Position numbers and translations under genes: made by a program. This document shows, piece after piece, positions 25,701 to 40,400 of a stretch of DNA of 64,000 bases (position 1 is its first letter; every line of letters begins with the position of its first letter). The notes below the pieces were generated by a model. That model made no database searches. It was given only the letters and a program-made list of their open reading frames with translations, and was not told where the DNA came from. Origin of the DNA: Baylisascaris procyonis (lineage: Eukaryota > Nematoda > Chromadorea > Rhabditida > Ascarididae); the NCBI GenBank assembly GCA_037389465.1, contig JAZARR010000154.1, positions 1,116,001-1,180,000 on the forward strand, given 5' to 3'.

Positions 25701-26662
25701 GTTTCATGCAATTAGCTCTGCATCACAGTAATGAATTAGTAGTGTGTTTATGATGATTGTCATAGGTGGATGCAGTTTTCTGCTTTAATAGTTTCACTAC
25801 AAGTGATGATGATCTTGAGTGGAAATTGCAACGTTTTTGAAAAACAAAGTTGCTACTGTAATTATACAAAAGTTACAGGCAGTTGCAATCTAGTTCAGAT
25901 GTTCAGATGAGGTAATAAGCAATGTTCTATGAGCAATTAAAGTTTTACACGCAAACGTGGACGAAGCCTTGGCCTCCCACTTGCTATACAGCAGAGGTAC
26001 CGTTAGCTCAGTGTTGGAGTCACTCAGAAGGCAAGCGGGAGGTTGCGATTTCGTCTCCATACGTGGATAAAGTTTGCATTGGTCGTCAAATACTGTTTGA
26101 ATTGAGGATGTCGACCTGAATAGACTAAAATATTTTCAAAACTGTTGAATAACTTTTCCGATATTTTTTCGGTTTTCTCAAATTATATCAAAGCTTTCAT
26201 CAAATGTGATATTTATCTACTTAGAAAACACTTTCCCGTTTGTCAGATTTACATTTCTTTGCTAAAACGATAAGACGCCGAGAATTATAGAGGAATATTC
26301 TTTGAATTAGAAAAGAATAACAATTTAGAGTGTTCCTAATTAACGCTAATAGCCATCAAAAAGTCAACTGAGTGTTCATTTTAGATTTCGTTTGAGATTA
26401 CTTTCAATCGATCCCTCTGCAAGAGTCTTTTTCAGGTATCACCTACTTCCAATGTGCCGATATGCATGGAATATTCGCACCGCTATACAGAGTGGAACTA
26501 CTTGATGAGATGCCAAGATCATTGAAGCGAGAGGAGGTTAGCTGTGCATTGCTTTTTGCATCTCTTTCAAATTTCCGTTACCAGACAACCAACCTTAAGC
26601 AGCGGTGTTAAAGGTTCCTGTTTTTATATATGCAACTCTCATTACAACGACTTTTTAACTGT

Positions 26663-26712
<50 letters not shown>

Positions 26713-28032
26713 TATTTCTCCGATGGACCAAACCAGGGAACCACAGAACCTGGAGCTGTAAAATTTAGCTGGTATATTGCATATAAAAAAATCACCTCTT
26801 ATGCGAACGAACATTTATGTTCTCGCATCAACTTCGAAAGGAGCCATAGTCATCTAAAGGTGCTTAAAAGCTTGCACTTTTTCCGCTCAGTCAGATTTTA
26901 GTTTTTCTTCGTCGAATCACAAAAGAAAACGATTTCTCAAAGGCAAGGCTCTTCGAGCAACTGGAACAGTTGAAATATGAGTGCCCATTTTGCTGTTAGT
27001 TGACACTTCGTGAAACTGGTTGATCTGATTAGCGAAATCGCTAAAGCACGTATTGTGCCATTTTCTCTATCACTCTCCTTCACTTATTTTTAATTCCTTT
27101 CATTAAGCAGATTCGAATTTTTATGATATGCACATCCGTTGCAAATTATTTACTGAATTTTCTTTCGGTGCGGTTACAACATTCACTCAGCAGGTGAGGA
27201 AATAGACATCACAAGGTGAATGTTTCTTTCGTACAAAGCGTAACTGTTTAGAGCGCAAATGTCCTCGGCGGTGGAGTTCCGTAGCGTTATACTTGCAACA
27301 TTTCTGTCACGGCGCAAATGTCTGATGGAGGGGATACCTCACTGTTATTCCATGCTGATTTCATAGCACGGTTTCCAATCTTGTTGTTCGATGTTTCACT
27401 CTGTGTTTCGACGGCTTTTTCGTGTTGGCTACCTAGAGGCATAAATGGTGTAGTGAGCATCGATTAGGTGATTAGCTGTGCAGAAATGAGAGTGTTTATT
27501 TGGTGCACCGCTGTGCTAACTTCGGAGCAAAGTGTGCGTCTTGCTGGTCACTAGAGTGTGAAATCGGAATTGTCGCATTTTATCGACTTCTTTATTTCGT
27601 CTCGAGACCCGCCTTCAGCTTCAAACATCAATTCTTGCTTAGTTACGTCTTGAAAGGATTGCTTGCTTTGTGTCTTGCACATATGCCTCATTTTCACTCA
27701 TTTTGTTATCGATTTTAATTGTTAATTTAGGCCAAGAAATTATTTGTAATAGACAAATTAAAACAGAGATAACGGATTGGATGAGATTGGGAGAAATTTG
27801 CTGTTCACTAAGTAGGTGCGAGGCTGTTATTCTACTAGTGAAGAGAAATTGTGGTTACCATATGCTAACAGAGCTTCACTATCTTACAACGTGTTCACTG
27901 CTCTCCAAAAGTTAGATGAGTTGCCGGTCGGCAGATTTCTAATTTAAGTATGCAAATGAATTTGCGTTTGTTCGTTGGCCAGTTGACCATTAGGTGGTCA
28001 CTCGCGCAAGGATATTAAACCAGTGCATTGAC

Positions 28033-28084
<52 letters not shown>

Positions 28085-31000
28085 CTTTCTCTCTCTTGTG
28101 CCGGTTTTTTATGAGTAAAATACATCGTTGAACTGAAGATTCTTCTCTCTGTTTTCATTGTTTTTTTCACTTGTTTGCACAAGACGTGTGACCACTAGAT
28201 GACATTCATAGTGGATCAAGAGTGACAAAAGAACTGCACTGAAAATGAGAGAAGCATTCGACGACATATTCTTTAAGCCACTTTGCAAATATACCCATTG
28301 CTTGTGGGAACACAAAGCTTTTCGTCATTCGTTAAGCGCGAGTTGTGCATTTCACCTAAAGCTGTCTTTATTTTTTTCTTATTTTCATTTGTTTTTTCTC
28401 AAAATTTCTCCCACGTTATTGAAATAATCTCCTGAATATTGAATGCAAAGCATATTTTTTGCTCATACCATCGGATCAGCCCAATCTGTTGCACGTAGCA
28501 TTTAAATTTTGAGTTTTCCGATCTATCAGCAAATTCGGTTGAATTATGGAAACGATTGCTGAGTTTAAGTGACGAAAAATGGAGAGAGAACGATGTCATT
28601 TCGGCACCTATTATAGCTGTTTCTATTGAAAAGTCGAAAATTAGCAATAAAAATGTGGTTGAATAGAATAGCGAAATGTTCTTAGTGCGAAAAAAGGATA
28701 ATATTTTATTTCATTGCTTTCTTTAGCAAACCAAAGACATTTTAGCATCGCAAAGCGCTGCTCTCATTCACCAATTTTTCTATTTCTTATAGGATCAGCT
28801 AAATTGGGAAAAGCCAAAATCCGTCCAATATTTCCAATATATTCGATGAATCTGCGACTCTCTAGAGATGATGCTGATCTATGTTCGTCATCGTAGCAAT
28901 ATCGTAGAGATATCTATCACAATGCTTCTTTTTCTGTGTTATCTGCAGCGCAGTTTCCTTGGGGACTTTTGAATTATGTTCTGTTGTGTCACATCAACAT
29001 CGTTCTGATTTCTAGCGTTCTCTTCGCAAACATTGCCTATTTTCAAACATCTTCATTGCCTTTTTCAAATATCTTTTTGCTTTTTGATATTTCATCTCCC
29101 ATTTCATTCTCATTCAAAGACATTTATTTCAAATGAGGAGAACACATCAGAACGATGCATTTTTTTCACATAATTTTTTTTTTCCATCGCATTCGAATTG
29201 AATATTTTTTCGATATTCTCAGAAAATGTGTTTTTTGTCTTATTTTGGTTGTTATGAAGTTTTATTCTTTGTGACGATTATTCCCATCTATTTGATGCGA
29301 TTTTAACGATGAGACAAGGGGGAGAGAAATATGCCCTAAGACTCAATTGAGAATTGATATGAGCTTGTTGAAAAGAGACGTTTTGATAGGATAAGACGGC
29401 CAGCCTAGTTGAAGGGGGGGGGGGGGTTGGATGTACAGATTCTTAGAGCGCCGCAGTTATATGAAGCAAAACCGTAAAAACACCAGAGGTAGATCTATCC
29501 GGAAATGGGTAAATCGTAGAAGCGATCGGATCGTTGCAGTCTTTTGTACTTATAACATCATCAGCAGTCTTTTTATTTAAATTTTGCTTCTCCACATCTG
29601 CTTATCGCCCACTTTTGAAGTGAAAAAAAAAAAGTAAAAAATTTTTTTCTGCACGATCTTATCTCGAAGCGCTTTGTCTATGAAGTTGATAGGATAAGAA
29701 AGCGAATAAGCCGTCCTCGATTCAAGGAAAGATCACTGGATTTTGTTCCTTGACCGTGGCCACGACGTTTTACCTCCAATCGTTCGTCCTTCCTCCATTT
29801 TCTGTTAAATTATTTTGCACCTGAAAAATAACGATCAATCTTGACGGTAGTTTGAATATGGCTTTCGCGCTTCTGAAACTATTCATTGTTCGGTTGAAAA
29901 GCTTCATTTATGATTTATATAAGCTCATACGGGGTGTAAGTTTCCACTTCGATAGCAACAAATAATTGTTCGCCATTTCGATGAGTATGAAATTCGGCGA
30001 TATTGCACGCAATAGGACGGCGAAAGCGAAGACGCTTCCGATTGATTGTGCTCACATTCTCGCTGATAGACGCTTCATGCAGAGTTTTTCCCCATTCGAA
30101 ACTCTTCTTTATCACATTCAATTACATTTAAAAAGTGTTTAGAGATTTGTCGTTAAAAAGCTTCAATGAATCAGCTAAACGAGAACGTTGCCTTCGCATT
30201 TGGCTGCGCCTTTAGCAAATGCACACCACTAAAATCTTAACTTTTCATATCATATTCGATTTGCATATATCAACTTATCATAGAGGTATCAACTTGCTTT
30301 ACAGGTTGCATAATTTACATCAGCTGTAATTTTAATATTTTTGTATTAAAGCAGTTGTCGTTATGTTTATGTTATATTGCTTAATGATGTCATTTGAGGC
30401 TCTATTTTTAGTCGTATTAGAAGTGGGGCATTAATAAAAACAATTCGCTTGTATAATCTCTATTGGGATGGTTGACGTTTATTAATGCGTTGTGTAGGAG
30501 TTGATTGCAAATATTTTATGAATGCAAAAAAGGCATTCTTTGAGAGATAAAACAATTACGAAATAATTCGATAGGACTGATAGTGGTTCGTCACCACATT
30601 GTTTTCATTGTCACTCTTCGCCTACGAGTTTGTTTTTTTAAATCTCAGGTCGACGTCTAATCTACTTTCGCCTTTAATGCTGTCAGACTGCTTTCAATCT
30701 AGTGGTTCGTTAACCGAGATTCTTAGTAACAGTCATTATTTTCATTGTACTCATTTCCAGTCCTTTTGTTTCTTATGAAAAATAATATGAGATTGAGTGC
30801 AAAATATGATTAAATATAAAGCGGATATGCGAATTAAGCGTTTGTATTTTCGGTTATGTCAAGACAGTTCCCGTTAATAATATTGTACCTATAAGCAACG
30901 TGTTAAGTGAGGACAATCTTGAGCATTTTTATCTCAATCCTATTTTTTGCATTTAAAAATTTTCTCCATCAAAAAGCTTTCATCCACAAGTTGGAAATAA

Positions 31001-34000
31001 AATTTCGTTCAGTTCAAACGAGCTGAAGTCAACTCGTCTCTCACTGAGTTTTTACATGAATGCAATTAGTGTGTTTTATCGTTCGATCAATGACTAGATC
31101 AATCAATTTTTCGAAATCTCTTTATAGAGAGTTACATATAAAACGTTACTTGCTATGAATTTATTTGTGCATTTCCATAGGAAACCATTTTGTCGATCGT
31201 GTAGTTTATTAACGAAATATTTGGTCTCGATTTTTATTGATATTCGATGTGTTGAGGATCTCCTTTCGATTGTGAAATAATTATACCTGAATACCATGAA
31301 TGTAAAAATAATTACACCTGAATACAATGAATGTAAACTTTTCAGGTGTACATAATACCTATCAATATTACTTCACATGTCATATTCCTGAGTCAAATAT
31401 CGTATATTCTCTTCAGTCATTCTTCAGGGTTCTTTGTATAGACATTCGGTAATTGACTATTTCCAATGAATTTCTGTATTGCATGGTTGAATGAGTGGAA
31501 TATTGATAAACCAGTAAGATCTATTTTTTGTTCTTTGTGAGAGCATCTTTTCTTGTTGTTCTGCAGCCTGCTCAGGGCTTTTTGATTCCACAGATGAATG
31601 ATGCTATCTCCTTTCCATCTAGCAAACACAGGGGGAAGAGGGAGGGAACAAGTATAACCGCCAATATTGGAATTGCGATACCACCTAGTTCCTTATCTCC
31701 TAGCCGTCTGGGGGGGGGGGGGGGGGAGGGGAAAAGGGGAAAGAGATTAGCAACCATTAAGAAACGACCGAAATAACTAAAAACATATCGCAATTTGCCA
31801 AGAAATGTGGAAAAGCGGCAATTTGACAACACAAAATTTTCGATTCATTTATCGTCACTGAATATCGTCATCGTTACTGAAATTTATGGCAATGTACCGA
31901 TTTCGAACTTTAAATTCTTAACACCAATTTTATGCAAAAATTCAGTCGTCTACAGCGTAGTCATAAAAATTATTAATAACTGCCCAAGTTCCATCCTGCA
32001 AAAATTTCTTAAGAATTTAGATTAGGAAAGGTATATTATTATGTTATCGTTCATCATAAGTGATATTGTTTATATACGTTTGTCCGAGTTGAATGTGATA
32101 TACAGCAGTGTTGTGCCATCTATGACTGATAAGTCGAATTATGAGCAATGTATAGTCATTATGTGCATAGGAGAAAGGTTTTTTTTTCTTTTAAGAAAAG
32201 CTTGATATGTTGATATTTATGAATACCGTTATCACTTACCTGCTTATTCTATCATTATTGACGGATACCGTTATTATTTGTTTACCTTTATGAATCGTTA
32301 AATCTGCAAAAAGTTTTCGAACGAATGTCTGTATTTAAATTACTAATGCGTTTATGCACTCACGGTTATATGCACTCATTTTGTTGTGTGAATATTTCGC
32401 ATCTAATAATTTAGTATTTAGCAGCAAAACTATTCAACTGTTTTCTTTTCTTTGCACAGAATATTTCCGATATGCGCCATAACAAAGCATTTTGAAGGAT
32501 TTCTTTTCCTGTCATTTATTTTCATAATAGAAGTCAACATTTATTCCATTTCAATATTTTGTAAAATATTTGCTGTTGAATTTTCGTATTTTTCACTAAA
32601 TTCGCGTAACTATTTTCCTACTTGTAAACCTTCTAAGAAAAAAAAATAGCTCATTTGGCGGGTTTATTTTCTACAATTTTTTTTTATTTCATTATTCCAG
32701 TTTATCTGATCTCTTTGTCCATTTGAATGCGGATTTATCGTGCACCTTTTGAGCTGTTAGTTAAATGCGTCGATTTTATTTGAATAAATTTTTCGGATGG
32801 GTGTCACTGGTGTCAGTACTAACAGAAAATTAGTTGGGCGCCTACGATACGGGATTCAAGATAAGAGATCATCAATGGACCACTATTCAAGGATAACCAG
32901 TTGGAGCCTCATAATATATAATTGTGACGATTAGGGGCCCGCATAGTATGTAATGTGTTAGCAAATGCAATAACGCTGCTATAGAATGTGCCCGTTGATA
33001 ATATGCAACAGGTTTGGTGGGGGGTTATGTCGCCGCATAAACCAATCGAAATTAGAAGTTGATGAGCTGATCGCGTGAGCTGATTCAATTAATGCTTTAT
33101 GAACATGATGACGTCATTCATTTGTGGCAATTCGATGCCATCTTGCATCGTTTCTTGGCGATTATTCGATGCTCTAATACTTGACTTTCTCAGGTCTCTG
33201 TTCGGTTGATTACAGTAAATAGTCTTAAGGAGATTTCGTTCAGCTCTGATTTATTGTCCATCGGCTTAGTGTGTTTTAATTTTTTGGGCATTAAACTGGA
33301 ATCACTTCTTTGGGAAATTTGAGCATTTAATTTGTTTAGATCACGCAACGAACTCATTGAAATTCTTTCCCTACTACGGGAAAATTGTTAGCGATGAGTT
33401 TATTTAAGCCATTTTTGAATACGAGAAAAATTTATCGACTTTTTAGGCTTATTTAGAAAAATTTCTTTACTCACATTTCTTTGAATATCTTCAATCGGCA
33501 ATGAATTTTTTTAAGCAGTTATTTTTTCTCTCGGTTGATTTTATATGTTAAAGAGGATTTTAACACAATCCATAAATGATATCTCATCCTGTTTATTTCA
33601 TTTATTGATACATTTTTTTATGAAATCCTTCATGTAACGCATGCGCGATGATTTTGCATGATAACGCATGGAGGACGATAGGGGACTCTCTCTGATTAGT
33701 GCCTATTGCTGATAATGCATTTAAGCTGCCGGGTATGCGGTACTTGCTGAATGAATTTCTTTTTTTATTTCGTCACATTTTCAGTGATATCGTTTTGAAT
33801 TTAAAGCACATTGAAGTGGGGCTAATGACGATTCAAGGTCTCAAGAGAATAGTGGATTCTGATGCCTCTCATCTGATTGCTGGCCGCTTAGACGCTTCAT
33901 TTCGAATAAAATTGTGCACTTTCACGATGAATCGTTAGTGTTGATGAAGCGGATTATGTGACATATGGGTTTGATGATGTGCCTTTCAGATTCCTTTATT

Positions 34001-34375
34001 CTTCTTGACGATAAAAGTGTAATTTTCAAAAGTTGTTGATATATTTCTTGATGTCTTTATGCTCTTATTACTTTTCCGTCTTCAAAGCACACAATTATTT
34101 GCTAGATTTGGAACCACGGTCTGTATAAAAGGCAGCTGTTCGCTTATAGTACCAACACAGCATCCATTCACAAAAATTTAACGCTTTCTTAGAGTTTTCT
34201 TTACAAATAGATGGGAAAAAAGGAAAAGTTTCATTTATTTTACAATTACAACAGGATTCTACAAAATTTTGTACACTTGGGCAGGGGGAATATGATGCAG
34301 TCAGGGATGGGTGGGGGATAGGGAGGTAAGAGGGAGCAACCACATATATTTTTTTTTACTTAAATATAAGAGTTG

Positions 34376-34436
<61 letters not shown>

Positions 34437-37400
34437 TAATTCGATCGTAACACCAACTCATTATCTCTAAATAAGCTGTTTGTGTAATATGCTTAACGCA
34501 CCATGCCGAAGCAAATAATTTGAGCGCGTTGCATAGCGTTCTATGTAATGCTTATTGGCAGAATAATTTCGGGCAGCTCGCGATATGTTTGCTCTATTTC
34601 GTGTTGCTCTAGTTCTTAACTATATGTTGCATTTTGTTCGATATTCACTTGCGCCTATTTCATTTATTTTCCCTGATTCAGGAATTGTTTCACTCGTTAA
34701 ATGCTTCCAGTTGACAGAAATGTATTTGTGTAAAAAGTGCGGCAGTAAGTTGAAAAAGTTGCTAATTTAGGCGAGAAGTTTAAGTGCGGCAGTAAGTTGA
34801 AAAAGTTGCTAATTTAGGCGAGAAGTTTATTGTTAGCAAAACGACGCGTAGATAAAGATTCGAAATGAGCTGAAAAGACGTGGTAAAGGTTTGAGCAGAT
34901 ACGTATAACATGATTGCGTGAGCTATGAAATAATTTGCATAGTTGTAAGCTAGAAAGTAAAAGTAACATTGGGAAGTTACTAAGTAATAAGTAGTAGAGT
35001 AATGTTGAGGGTTGCGTTCGTAGCGTCATTTTTCGTCTTGTCATATAAACTTGTTTTTGCTTTTAGTACTTATTTGCAATTCATTCATGATAGACACGTG
35101 CGTGAATGGCATCGCCTCTCCTTTTGATGTTTGCATTGATGATTTCCCTCATTCATTCTCCTTCCTTCCTTTCATCCACTTCTTCATCTAAAAAATTCCG
35201 TCTACTCAATTATCTCTAAATATTTGCGACTACTGTTAGAGGGTATATCGGTGAATTTATAGTCAATACTATGAACAGCAAAAAAATCATAGTGTTTCTA
35301 TGAATTTCTACGTCATATTGATTTAATCTCTCTCACGGACATCTATTTTTGATGCCGAACGGTCATATATGTTGCATCGATGAACATTTCGAAAAAAATG
35401 TTTAAAACCTGCAAATAAGCAATCCGCAAATCGGGTATTATAAATGTGAAAAGCAAGAATATTTTAGAGTTTTCTGAAAGCAATTCGAACTGAAATTTGG
35501 CTACTGAAAAAAAAGCAAAATATCATCGCTCCCTGGTAAACTTCATAAACTTCTTCCGAATTCACACCAAGTGGATTTAAGTGTTGCATATTGGCAAACA
35601 AAAAATGTAATCGGTTGAAGAAGTAGGTCTGTTAAATCGAAATTCGATGATTTCTTCGGGTATTGGGGAAAAGAAAAAGGGGTATTTGAAATTTTACGAA
35701 AGTTTTTTGGGAAAATTCGAAGTTCGAATGGCAATGCGGGGATCTGCGTAGTACAGTGCAAAGTCGCGAATATGGCAGTTAATAGACGATGTTCGCTAGT
35801 TGGTTGATGAATTAAGTACGGGTGGCACGGCAACGTGGTAGCGGAACAAATGAAGGGCAGTTGTTTATATGAAAGATTGCTATACGCGGGAGACATAACA
35901 GAAAATTTGACATCTATAGAGGTGTGATTGCGAAAGAGAATATTGTTGAAATTCCTTTAGCTAGAGTAAAGGGAAAAAGATTTTTTTAAATTGAGAAAGA
36001 AAAAACTTTCAAAAGATATTAGAGAGGACGAAAGATTGTTTTTTATTAATAGGACCCTAAAATAGAATTTTTCTTATTTGGTCGATCACTTCTCGCAGAA
36101 GGCAATGAGAAAATGCTGCAAATTTACTACGTCAATTGCGCACTTGGATATATTCTTGTAGAGGTAAGAAAAGAGAATCCCATAACTTTTTAGTACACTG
36201 TCAATGATGCACTTTCAAATGCTTCATCATTGCTATTCGAATGGACTAAACAAAGTGCGATTGAGATTTAATGTAACAACAGAGTTTAGCCAACTTTTCT
36301 ATAAATAATTTATTATTTTGCTACTCTAGAGTATAGTTTTACTTTTTAACTTGTTTCTATTGAATTCAGTACTTTAGTATTTTTAAAGAAATGAAAATTG
36401 CTGGCAAATGCAAATTCTTTTTTTTTTTTGGCTTGCGTTGCTTACATTAGCTTACAGGATGCGTTCATAATTTATAAAATTCAAAGTATTTGATGTGATT
36501 GCTTCACTGTTTCAATAAAAAAATAATCTCAGCTCAATTCGTTCACCACTAAACAAAACAAAATCGTCATAGGGATATCCATCCCTCACAATATTTCAAA
36601 GATCGATTGATGTTTAACGCTACAAAAATTACAATTAATCATTTCTGTGTGAAATGCCTCAGAAGCTATTTATATTTATTTGCTGTCTACGAAGATAATC
36701 TCTCAAATGAGGGCACAATCGATTCAATTCAGAGCACTTTGATTAAGATTGTTATAAATGAGTTTAAGTAGAGGAAAACGAAGGGAAAGCTGAGGACGGG
36801 CATGATAGGCTGCATGTTTCATTATTTAATCTATCCCTCGATTTGACATCAAATTTTTGCACATCTCTTATGCCGAATATTGATTGGTCTAACGAATACA
36901 CCAATATAACAATAAAATAACAGCGTAACATCGGTGCTGATAGAGCGAAGCAGATCAAAGCGCCTTGGAATAGTGAATAAAAGGTTCGAAATATAGAAAA
37001 AGTTTTGAATTTGGAAAAAAATAGTTAAATAAATTAACAACTAGGCAAAAGTGGTTTTTTTTTTTCTCGCTCTATACATGTATAAAATATCTCAGGCAGT
37101 ATTAACCCTTGCATTCAAGAGATAAGAGTAAGATTGCACCAGAAATTACGATTTCTATATTTTGTTGTCCTGAAATTACGGTGATTTCCCGTAGTTCTGG
37201 CCGAGCATGTTTTTGAGAAATCTTTTTGATGCAACTCAACTATGTAAGTGATCGATGTTGTACGATATGATATTGATAGATAACTGTGCAATGCGAAGAA
37301 ATTTTTTTAGGTTGGTGAGCAGGAACGAAAAAAATTTCCTCGAATGTTTTATGGGATGTTTTTTTTTTTGCTGGAAAGTTTTCTTTTCTTCTAAAAATTT

Positions 37401-40400
37401 TTCTTTTGCAATTTACAAGTTAAAACGAGTTGATAGACGCGTGAAGTGAATGCAGACACGGGTTCCGAAGAAACTACAACACTGTGATTTTGTTCTTTGA
37501 TTCATGATTGTTGAATGAAAACAATTTTTATGCACTTAACAGCTGTTCATCGGTGAGCTTATCTCGTTTCTCGCCTGTTTTCTCTTTTTTTTGCCCTGAA
37601 ATTGAAATGGGAGGGGAAAGAAGGTATGCGGAACGGGGAGGGGAGTGGAAGAGCGTTGTAGCGGATACTTTCATGCAAAATGTAAATGGATTTCCTTGTA
37701 TAATTTTTGAATCAGGCACAGATATCGGTTAATTAATCGAAATATTATTAAGAAGATAAGAACACGTTCCGTTTCACAATTTTTTGATGTGGAAGTGAAG
37801 TCGAATCAGTCAAAGGATGAATATACTGTTATGCATATTTGGGTTTTGTTGCTTCTCAGAATAGCTGACATAGTGAGCGTGAATGCAAATGCATATATCT
37901 TGATTTTATGTTTTTCCACGAAATCGCAAAGCAATTGAGAATAATTTTTGGGCGTTTAACACGAATCGATTTTTGTTTTTGCAGAAGTTGGTTCGATCGG
38001 CGATGCCGGCGATCGGCTCACTGCCATCATATCCATCCGTGGCACCATCTATGGACGTGAGTATGGCTTCGATCAGTTCCGTGGGCTCTTCTTTTTTCGA
38101 CAGCTCCATCGTAAGTGCTCATTTTATAAAATTCTTTTTGGTCCATCGTGAACGCGCTAGTATGAGGAGAGAAATAGAAGCGAAATGTGCAAGCAGCAGG
38201 GCTCGAACTTCGGTTTTCTGCTCTCCGCGCAGGGGAACTTCCATCAGTCCATTGCCCCACGCTTCACTCTTTCCTTTGAACCCTTTGTCAGCGAGCAGCT
38301 TTAAGAAACTGTTTCTGAGCTGGTAAGTTTGAGTGGACTTCGAGTGAACTTTGATTTATGATCCATACTTTCTTAAATTTAGCGTTTAAGTTTTACTTTG
38401 GCACATGGCCGTTTGCTGAAAGTTTGGTGTCAGTAACTCATATAAGTATTTCAAGCAGCTGCCCGGAAGTAATTAGCCACATGTTATTTAATGGGGTCAA
38501 AGAACGAATTGTTTTTTTCCTTGGTGGTACTCTGAGCTCTGATCGCATCCTTGTTTTCGCAATAACTTGAGAGCGATGTTCACCAGCTTAACATTCCATA
38601 TATCAGGAAGCAGTTGCCGCTTGCTTTCGCTTCATTTCTTCCTTTGTAGATTTTCCAATATTTTCCCATCTTTTTTGTTCTTCTTTTTTTTACATAACTT
38701 TTTCATTTGTAATCCTCAGCGAGGAATGTTGGATTCTGTGACTGCATTGTTTATATCCTCTTAAGTTAGCATTTACCCTCTGGCCCTTTCTCTAAAATTT
38801 CGTACTGCATCAGGGTTTGCTTAATTTCAAGTTGCGAAGAAATTGCCATTGCTTCACGCAGGGAATTTCTTGTGACTGTCGTACTTTCGATTTTTCATTT
38901 TCGTTATATATCATTACGCTCATTATTTCTCTCAACACCTTTATATATATGATCTCGTTCGGTGATGTTTGTTGATCCCGTCAGTGTAGTCTCATCGTCG
39001 ATTGGCTCATAAAATGGGTAGAATATGGATATACGGTTGATAATCCGTCAACCACTAATTTGTATTTTTCGAGTGGAACTATATGCCATTGTTATATTAA
39101 AATTCTGCTTATTTGAAGAAAGGGGAGGAACTGATAAATTTTTGCAAGTTTTGGCAGTGGCATTCTCAGCATTATAGATGTTCGAAAGGTATCATTTTTC
39201 TATTTTATGATAGAAGGGAAAGAATTTAGTGGAGAGGGACAGACAGGTATTTCCTTTCCCTGAATACAGCGGAAGTATCATTTGAGGTGATATGATACTG
39301 TGAGGCATTGATTGTTGCTTGATGAGAAATGACATGCAAGTTTCGAATTGCTGCACCGCTTTCGATACTCCACGTCATCATTCCGACTTGTTTCTGTCAC
39401 AAATTTATCATTCACAATCGTTATTAAAATCGTTTTCTTTCATAGCTTTCATTTGCGCTTTTAAGAAAGGATTTCATTTCGATGAAAATAATTTGCGGAA
39501 TAGCGATTTGTTTCATCCATTTTCGTTCTTTTAACGGATGAAAATTTTTATCGAAAATTATTCGTCTAAAAAATACAACTGCGCGTTTTTTATATTATAT
39601 GGAACGTGTCTTTCGCATTAGCAAATTTCATCGCCATAATTTGATCGCATGTAAGTTGGAACGGTTGCTGAGACAGACAAACAAATACATTCATTCATAC
39701 AAACATACCCTCATTCTATTGTGCTTTTGCATGCAATTTTCCGTTAAAGCAAAGAAGGATTTTGGAGGTATTCGCAAGAGGATAGGAATGTATTGACCTT
39801 TCTACATAAAACAGTGCGGTTATATAAAGCACTGAAGGTGAAGAACGCACTGGTGATGGGACGCGGTTGAAATGGTAGGGAAAAATTTGCCGGACCAGGA
39901 TTTTCTCGGAGATGGCAGTAGAGGGACGCACATGATGTGTGAAACTGATGGATTATTAACGAATCCAGATGAATTGTCCATTGCACAATCATCTCATAAT
40001 ATCTGTCAGTTCTTACGGATGTTATTTCGGCTATTTTCTTTTCACTTCCACTTGTGCAAAAATTACCTTTGCGTTATGCTTATCTGTACAATGTGCAGAC
40101 TTTTATTTATAATGCTCGCGATAATGTACAGCTGTATAATGCCATAGCGCTATAAATAAAGGTCAGCACATTGTGATCCAAATTATGCAGTACATCTTTA
40201 AGACATTCTTTGCGCAGCAAATGATGGGCAAAAATAGAACAAACATTGCTTTCGTAGCAGTTACTTTATTAAAGTTTCATTGTTGTATTATTATCCAACA
40301 TTCTTCTTTTTTCATATTTTCTTATTGTCTCGTTATTCCTCGTTGTATTTCATTTTGAACTTTTCATCTTTTTTCACATTGTTCCCGGTCGGCTTCTATA

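Larger units (their letters stand above)
26537..37984 (+). other. Intron 3 (11.4 kb), no confident exon inside
   Basis: The intron holds three TA arrays, two poly-G tracts and the 47 bp duplication. One exon-like stretch (28793-28892) is open but has phase 1 to 2, incompatible with the 0/0 flanks unless a second unseen exon corrects it. No nested gene is supported. Confidence 0.6.

Noticed and set aside
28793..28892. Possible exon in intron 3 ([14 protein letters not shown] frame)
   Set aside because: The acceptor is good, but the phase is 1 to 2, while the flanking exons need 0 to 0. The phase 0 frame meets a stop after 18 codons.
35543..35896. 117-codon - strand ORF
   Set aside because: Composition (Pro, Leu, Phe, Ser rich) is what the complement of purine-rich AT sequence gives. 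No acceptor, no motif, no neighbours.
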